Shown here: in pieces, positions 57,331 to 64,000 of the stretch
How the letters are laid out: each line of letters opens with the position of its first letter
How positions within the stretch are numbered: the stretch's first letter is position 1
DNA from: Nautilus pompilius
Taxonomy: Eukaryota > Mollusca > Cephalopoda > Nautilida > Nautilidae
Length of the DNA: 64,000 nucleotides
Direction: 5' to 3'
NCBI GenBank assembly: GCA_018389105.1
Contig: JACATO010000308.1
Span: 1,611,001-1,675,000 of the forward strand
The notes under the pieces: model-generated
Database searches by the model: none
The model's input: only the letters and a program-made list of their open reading frames with translations
Told to the model about the DNA's origin: nothing
Made by a program: the position numbers and the translations under genes

Positions 57331-60021
57331 TTGAAGGCCAAATTCAAGAAAACAAGTGAACTATCAGTCATGAGAAGGTATTAAAAGGTGTTTATTTGCC
57401 ATAAGTTACTTGATGGATGACAATTAATGTAAATCTTCATAACTAGGACATTTCTGGAGTAAATAAAAGTATCTGCATGAGTAAATGATCATAATTTTCG
57501 TTTAAATCACTAAACAAGACTTTTTATGCAGTTTCTACTTATGTCAAATTCTGACTGTTTCATATTGCACCTCTAAACTCCCTGGCCTGGCTCTTGCGCT
57601 GACTGTTAAAGCAAAATTGGCTATTAAAATTTACTGCCATAGTTGACAGTTTCAAAGACATGTTTATTGTATTGTGATGATAATATTATTTAACTTGTAA
57701 TTCTTGGAACTTGTATTTAATAAAGCATTTTATATAAAATTTTAAAAACTTAATGATATATTTATTACTAGCAGTAGCTATATAATTACAATCACAATTG
57801 AACTATAGAAATAAATTCTTAATCTTATAAAAATTAAAATTATTATTATTCATATGATATGAGTTTATTAAATTTTGGCTATTTTATTAACTGTTTCAGT
57901 GGTCTTGAAAAAAAATACAAAAAAAGAAAATTATAAATATTAGCACTACCTTGAGTTTATTTGAAACTACAGCATATTCTTTTTGCATAAAAAATAAATA
58001 CAATTTTAACATTTAATTTTCATAGTATAGGCAAAATGGCAGAAGTATATAAATCAAGGATTATTGCATCTCTTATAATAAAAGAGGAGGGATAGTGCAG
58101 CTAGTATGAATAATTCTATAATTGTTGGTAACATTTTACATGAAACATTTTTCTAAACTTCAACTTAAGATTAAGTTTTACATTGAAAATTTTCTGAAAC
58201 ACTGAATTATTTTAAATTGTTGACATATACCCTTTCAGTATGAGAATAGGAAAGTTCTTTTTAAAAACCTTGCAACTTCAATTCTCACAGTTGGATGATT
58301 TTGACCATTTAAATGACAAATGTTTTGCTTTGGTACTTTTTGTTTTTGTGCGCTGAAAAGATGCCAGACTGTACACATCGTTGTTGTAATGGTGATGGAT
58401 AGCCCAGTAGCTGACTGTGATTCAATTAAACTTTATTGGTGAACAATTTTGGAGAGAAAAAAAGTTTTGATGTGAAATAATAATAATAAAAACAAAAAAA
58501 AGTGTATTTCACCTTCTTTTTTTTTTTTTTTTAAATTAGCACCACCATGAGAAATTATGTTAAGTTGGGTTTCTGGAAATAATTTTTAAATAGTATGATA
58601 AGTTTAAAATTGTTTAGCTAAACAAACCAGGATTAACATGAGATTTAATGTGCTGATTATTATTAATGGATGAGTGCAATATATCCTACTCTTCATAAGG
58701 AAATAACAAAAAAAGGTCAAATCTATTGTCAACAATGAAAATGTCAACTAAAAAAAATCAGTTGCGTAGCTTGCAACCAAATGATGTAATAAAGTCTGGT
58801 GATATAACAAGTTGATGCAGATTAGCTGCTAGATTACCTACCAACCAGCAGATATCATAAATTAGTGGCATGATCAGCTGGGTATGACTCAATTTCCAGG
58901 AATGTTCAGCTATGTTTAATTGGGTTTAGGTCAGAAAAATTTTGTATTTTAGCAAATTCATAAATTTTTCAAATGCTTGGTTGGCCACAAAGAACTAGAC
59001 TCATATTATCTTGTTCAAAATGTAATCCAGATTTGTTCTAACAGTGGTATGTGTCATGCATTGTAAACCGTCTTTTTGCTTATATTTTGCTGGTTTTAAA
59101 TGTAATCGATAGCATAAACAGTGACATTTTAGGGTTTTTTTTTTTTTAATTTGAACTGGCTTAAATTTATTTCAAAATTAGCAGTACTACTAGATGCTTA
59201 GACTAAAAAATTGTCTTACGTTAAAAACCTTACCCAGATCCTAATACCAATGTGCCTATTCTGCTACTGAAATGTAGCATTTGAAAGGTTGGCATAAAAG
59301 TTAATTTACTACTAAAATCAAAAGGCAAGTACTGAGCATGACTATTATATCTATACTATTATGATTGCTCAATTAAAAGCAAAATTCTTCATAGATATCT
59401 GTCCATTGCTTAATTAAAAGGCTAAGTTCTTTTTGATATATCATTTTCAATGATGTTACATCCAAACTTCTGAACAATTTTGTGATCTTTTAATAAATGT
59501 TCAGATAATTTGTTGTTTTTTTTTTCTGCAGTGTTAACATTCTTGCAAACAACTCTTAATAATTGTTTTGTTTTGAAAAAAATCAAATCTTGTAAATATG
59601 GTTCTTCTGTATGTTCATTAGTTTTCAGCATTGCTATAAGTTGAATTCTCACTTAAATATTGCCTGTATATGTGGCTGTTTACTTACTAATTATTTTTGT
59701 TGGGTCTTATCAGCAACAAAATTTAGTCAAAACAACAATTTATACTAATATTAGATTAGTTTCACTGTTGTTATTACTATTTTTTTTTTAATGTAAATTG
59801 TGCATACAATCACAATGAATGAAGGAAAATTTTTAAATATTGTTCATGGATTTAAACAAAAATAGGCAGAATTAAATCCTTTTTTTTTTTTTGAAAATTT
59901 TATTATGTAAAAAATTTGTAATTAGAGTTGTAGTTGCATATTTGTCCAAAAAACTCTGACACTATAGTTTTGTTAGAGACTCTGAGTAAGATTAATATTT
60001 GATTTTCCCTTTTAAGAAATT
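57331..60021. other. AT-rich DNA, nothing recognised
   Basis: Only short A/T-rich ORFs (for example 59422-59652 on minus) without motifs. Confidence 0.45.
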
Positions 60022-60029
60022 GTCTAAGG

Positions 60030-62695
60030 CAGGGGTTCTCTTTGCTATACCGTGACCCCCCCCTAAAATGAATTTTTACGACCCCTCTCCATGAATAAAA
60101 CTAATGATTTCATCAGGGTTAGAGTTTGGCAAAAAAATAGACGGACAGACAGGAGTCGTGAATAAAAATGCTTTTTTTAAAAAACTAATTCATCTACATT
60201 TCATGAACATATGGGCAAATTGCATGCGTTTGATATTTTTATTTGTTGTTGTAATAACAACATAGAAAACAAACTGAAATCAAATTGATTTACAGAGACT
60301 TATTAAGCGGTTTTCTACCGTAAGTCCAGAATATTTTTTTCAACAAATCTCTCAGTCCAGAAAAGTGGCATGTCTGAATATACCACTAACTTTTTATGGG
60401 AAGGGTGAGCTCACTTGCTTTTGTGTAATTCCTAAAATCTGGGTGTTATTTTCAGGACAGATGCGCTCATTTTTCGTTCCAAATTTATTTTTGATTGGTA
60501 TTTGTTTTTTTATTGCAGCAACTGTAGAAAACCCTTACTTGCACAAATAGGATGTTGCAAACGGAATCAGTATTCTCATAGCCTTCTCGCTTAATTCTTT
60601 GTACTCGCTTTGAACACTGATCCAAAATTCAGAGAGAGACATTGTTGGGAATTTTATTTTCAAAGAAGTCTCAGCAGAGAAATCAATGAATTGCTCCTCC
60701 TCGGTAGTAGTGAGTATACCAACTATCAGTTTAGCATCGAATGGGTTCCTTATCCAATCAGATGTTTTTATTTCTGCATCTCGGAAATAGTTCTGAAAGT
60801 GAAATTTTAGAGAAGAAAGATGACTTAAAATGCAAATTTTCACATCTTCACTAATTCATGTGTTACTGCTCTCAATAAATTGTTTTAAAGTAGGAAACAT
60901 GTCTAAAGTTGCATTTTCCATTTTATTCTACCACAGTTCAACTTTTCTAATAATTTTAATTTATCATTGAGTTGAAGAATATTGTTATCACCACCTTGCA
61001 ATGATGTATTAAGAGTGTTCATCTTATGAAATATGTCACATAAATATGCTAACTGCATATTGAAACCACAGTCAATAAACATGCGTGCACTACTATGCCT
61101 TTCTTCAGTTAAATAATGGTAAAGTTCATTTCTCAGTTCAAAAACACGTGTCAAAACATTTCCCAAAGACAGCCATCTTGACTTATAGTAATTCAGTAAA
61201 GAAGTGTGTTCAGCATCCATCTCTTCACAAAACCTTGCAAAGATTCTTGCCTTGACAGATCTGGTTTTTAAATAGTTCACAACATTTATAGTTGTTTGTA
61301 GAATCTTCTCCAATGCTGGGCTCAAGTCTTTCGAAGCAAGATCTTGCCTATGAATCATACAGTGTGTTCAAACAGCATTTGAAAATTTTTGCATATTAAA
61401 GCCTGACATAGATCATGCTCCTTCAGTGTATATCCCTGCACAGTTTGACCACTCTAAAAGATTTGCATTAATGTAGCTATCAATAATACCGAAAAAGTCC
61501 TCAGCTTTATCCTTCCTTGTAATTTCTTTACAGAAGAAGAAATACTAATTTATTTTGCCCTCATCAACGAATCTAATGTCGTACGTTATTAAATGAGCAT
61601 CCTTAGCGTTATCTATGGCCTCATCTATCTGAATGGCAAGTGGTTTGTTTCTTATTTTTTCAATTAGTTGCTCATTTAGATCCTCTGCTATATCTGTGAT
61701 TCAGCAAATAACAGTGTCATTAGACAAAGGGATACTTGAAAGTTGTTTCGCACTAGACTCCCCCAACATAGTTGTAACCATGTCAATAGCTGCTGGAAGA
61801 ATTAAATTTTCTCCAATTGTGTGGGACTTTTTGCACTGGGTGATTCTGTATGCAACTTGATAAGAAGCTAAAAGTGATTTCGAAGGGACAGTTATATATT
61901 TAACTAAATTCACTTTTTTTTTGCTTCCTTTAAATCTCTTCTTCAAATGAAAAAAATCTCTAAGTTTGCTTGGCTTGATACTCTCAGCAGACAGCTTTTT
62001 ATGGCAAATATCTCACTGAGGCCATTCTTCTCCGGTAACAAAAACACTTGTGAAACCAAAAGATATGTAACTTTCATCATACTTTCTTGACTCAGGCTTG
62101 CTTTTATCAGTGCTACCGCGATAGATTGGTCATCATTAGTTTTTCTCTTAATATCCTACAAAAACTTTTACATTTTGAAAGGCTAAAAATTAAAAATAAC
62201 AGGTAAAAATGCTGAACTTTACTAACATGTACACTTCTATAGACACACTAAAGACTACGGATATAGTACTACACACCACACCAGTGGAGATGCTGGGGAG
62301 ACATGAATATTTCAAAGAGAAGTCGAACCCGACATTAGAATTCAGTTTTAATTGGTCACCAATATCTAATAATAGTTTGTCACATGATCAATAGGTGTCA
62401 GTTGTTATATTCTGCAGAAATGAGTTTTGTCCATTTAATTTGTGTTAAAAACCTCAATCCATGACATATCAAAGCAAATTACAAAACTTTAATAATAATG
62501 TAAAGAATACAATATTGTTGGCGGTTTATAGAACCTTGTGCCTCTGCTAAGAAAAGGATACAGGTGGAAAACCGATTCATAAGCTCAAAAGTCCGAGCTC
62601 GATTATTATGTCTGAGGAAATATTTTTACAAAATTTTGTGACCCCCCCCCCCCAACACACTAAGATGCTTGTGACCCACAGTTGGAGAATCACTG
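60030..62695 (-). mobile_element. Complete-ended hAT transposon of ZBED5/FAM200 type with 8-bp target duplication
   Basis: 2666 bp flanked by the perfect duplication GTCTAAGG (60022-60029 and 62696-62703). The left end starts CAGGGGTTCTC and the right end, inverted, CAGTGATTCTC (9 of 11 identical). On the minus strand the transposase reads from about 61950 down to 60540: HTIGENLILPAAIDM, IPLSND, DEAIDNAKDAHL, FCKEIT, HCMIHRQDLASKDLSPALEKIL, SLLNYYKSRWLSLGNVLTRVFEL, and a C-terminal dimerisation-type segment. A few stops interrupt it (for example near 61370 and 61545), so it is recently but surely inactivated. Confidence 0.92.
60535..61946 (-). pseudogene. hAT transposase pseudogene (ZBED5/FAM200-like)
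   Basis: Minus-strand open pieces 61701-61946, 60903-61358 and 60535-60843 belong to one reading order, interrupted by stop codons. The middle piece has the RWLSLG motif of hAT transposases and the H-C-M-I-H-R-Q-x-L-A-S/A-K motif typical of the ZBED5/FAM200 group. The last piece has DWIRNPF...EQFIDFS and FWISVQSEYKELSEKAM, as in the C-terminal hAT dimerisation region. The BED finger expected upstream (62000-62200) is too degraded to recognise. Confidence 0.88.
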
Positions 62696-62929
62696 GTCTA
62701 AGGCATTGTTATTTGCAACTATTGGATAATCGGAATTCTGCTTTAGCTGTTTCTTCAGAAATGTATGAAGTATTTTGAATATATGAAGGATTTCTTTCAG
62801 AATTCAAGGAAAAATATATAAACAAACATTCCTTTAATTACATGAACCTGAAATCAGTGTGTATTATCATGTTTTCTCTCATATATACAAAAATAATTTT
62901 TATCTGTATATGTAACTCATAATCTTTTT

Positions 62930-63480
62930 CCTCAGCTTCTCCCTATTTGGGATCACCCCAATGTCCCATCATTCTTGCCTGCCTTACTCTTCTATCATCA
63001 TGTCCTTCTCCAGTCTCCCACATTGCATGTCTCTTGCCAATACATCTTTCCACCTTTGTTTTTGGATTGCCTCTCCTCTTCCTTGGTATTTCCATCATTA
63101 TCATCATTTTTCTCATTGGATGTTCTTCATCTTTCCTCTGTATGTGTCCAAACCACTCTAGCCACTTCTTCATTACCCTTTTTGATACTTTCTTACTTTC
63201 TTCACCTTCATAGTCTCTTATATAATTGTTCCTGATCTTGTCCTGTCACTCTTTGCATCCACTGCAACATCCTCATCTTGTTTGCATCTAAACCTTTATT
63301 CTTCCTTTGTCAATGTGGCATGTTTCCACTTTGTAAGTCATTGCTGTTCTCACTATCGCCTTGTATATCATTACTTTCTGTCTGTCTCATTTCTCACAGT
63401 GCTCAGATGAAAGTCCTATGTGTTACATGCAGGGAACACCTTTGTCTATGTTTGTTTTCTTGATTGGACCATTTTTCATA
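62930..63480 (-). mobile_element. 3' end of a LINE reverse transcriptase ORF
   Basis: The minus strand 62943-63173 encodes KKWLEWFGHIQRKDEEHPMRK, then RRGNPKTKVERCI, the L(R)WFGHV-R...GRPK-(T)-RW-D-I signature at the C-terminus of RTE/BovB-like and related LINE polymerases. Upstream on the same strand, MLQWMQ-like text at about 63240-63270 matches the preceding MLRWMCG region. It is 5'-truncated and shifted in frame. Confidence 0.75.
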
Positions 63481-63610
63481 GGGGTTTAACATGGGGTTTT
63501 ACAGTTAGACAGTCAGATGCCCTTCTGCTACCAACCCTCCCAATTTATCTAGGCTTGGGACTGCCAATGACATTTTTACATTAGTGGCTGGGTTTAAACA
63601 ACAGACTTTA
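63481..63610. repeat. Short dispersed-repeat fragment
   Basis: The stretch cagatgcccttctgctacca, followed by a cttgggactgcca motif, resembles the tail of abundant mollusc and arthropod SINE/LINE families. It has no tail or target duplication. Confidence 0.35.
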
Positions 63611-64000
63611 AAAAAATTAAAATACAAAACAAACTCTGGAGGGAATACAAACTTAGCAATATCTCAGACTGTGACTTAGTTAATTTTCAACCAAACAGAG
63701 CTAACTGAGCACCAAAATAAATAAATAAAATGTTCCAACTATATATAGCTTTCTACCAAAATAATGTGAGTGGACTAGTTTTAGAGGAAATTTATTATAA
63801 TGTGACAATTTTTTCTGCCTAAATTAAAGATTCCAGTTGGAACAAATGCAGTTTTCTATCAAGATGTTCTCAAAATGTGTTGAATTTGCATGGTGTGTGG
63901 AGCTAAAAGCTATCTTTTTGTCAGTGTGATATGTTGTGCCATCTTCCTATAGAACAAGTGCTGTAAATTGACGGAGACCCTGGTGAAAAATCTGTCAGAT
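63611..64000. other. AT-rich DNA, nothing recognised
   Basis: No ORF, element end or RNA gene was seen to the end of the window. Confidence 0.45.

Noticed and set aside
1-64000. tRNA or rRNA genes
   Set aside because: No cloverleaf-like segment with convincing A and B boxes and no rRNA-like stretch was recognised by eye; a tRNAscan-type search was not possible.

Overview
The window is animal genomic DNA: AT-rich, with canonical GT-AG introns, long introns packed with decayed transposons, and no bacterial-style operons. The gene architecture, intron sizes and repeat mix (Tc1/mariner, Tigger/pogo, hAT of the ZBED5/FAM200 type, a non-LTR element, a SINE) suggest a large-genome invertebrate, plausibly a mollusc such as a cephalopod. 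That assignment is inference; no species can be proven from the sequence.

Layout. (1) 212-25555, + strand: the 3' part of a low-density lipoprotein receptor-related protein 1 (LRP1)-like gene. It has 20 coding exons whose reading phases join without a break into 952 codons plus stop. In order they encode an LDL-receptor class A repeat, two EGF repeats, a YWTD beta-propeller containing a basic furin-type site (RRKKR) at the place where vertebrate LRP1 is cut, an EGF linker, ten juxtamembrane EGF repeats (vertebrate LRP1 has six), one membrane segment, and a cytoplasmic tail with two NPxY endocytosis motifs. One 80-bp exon (2187-2266) has no usable start codon and was found by phase and homology. 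The 3' UTR probably ends near 28.26 kb. (2) 28.3-35.1 kb: AT-rich intergenic DNA with a TTAA-flanked MITE. (3) 35809-39747, + strand: the first two coding exons of an unrecognised gene behind a GC/CpG-rich promoter. Its first intron contains a ~16-copy C-rich minisatellite and a second CpG cluster with a perfect CRE palindrome. (4) 39.7-64 kb: either the very long second intron of that gene or intergenic DNA, with no further exon recognised. It holds Tc1 and mariner remnants, a SINE with a perfect 13-bp target-site duplication, a long foldback, a complete-ended mariner, a ~2.7 kb remnant of an under-described DDE-like transposase family, a complete-ended hAT transposon with a perfect 8-bp target-site duplication, and the 3' end of a LINE.

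How it fits together. The LRP1-like product would be a furin-processed endocytic receptor whose membrane-bound light chain lies almost entirely in this window. Its introns are landing sites for DNA transposons, four of the five recognised ones being antisense to the gene. The second gene is seen only as its amino terminus. The most unusual item is the decayed element at 54.6-57.3 kb, which fits none of the common transposase superfamilies I can recognise.
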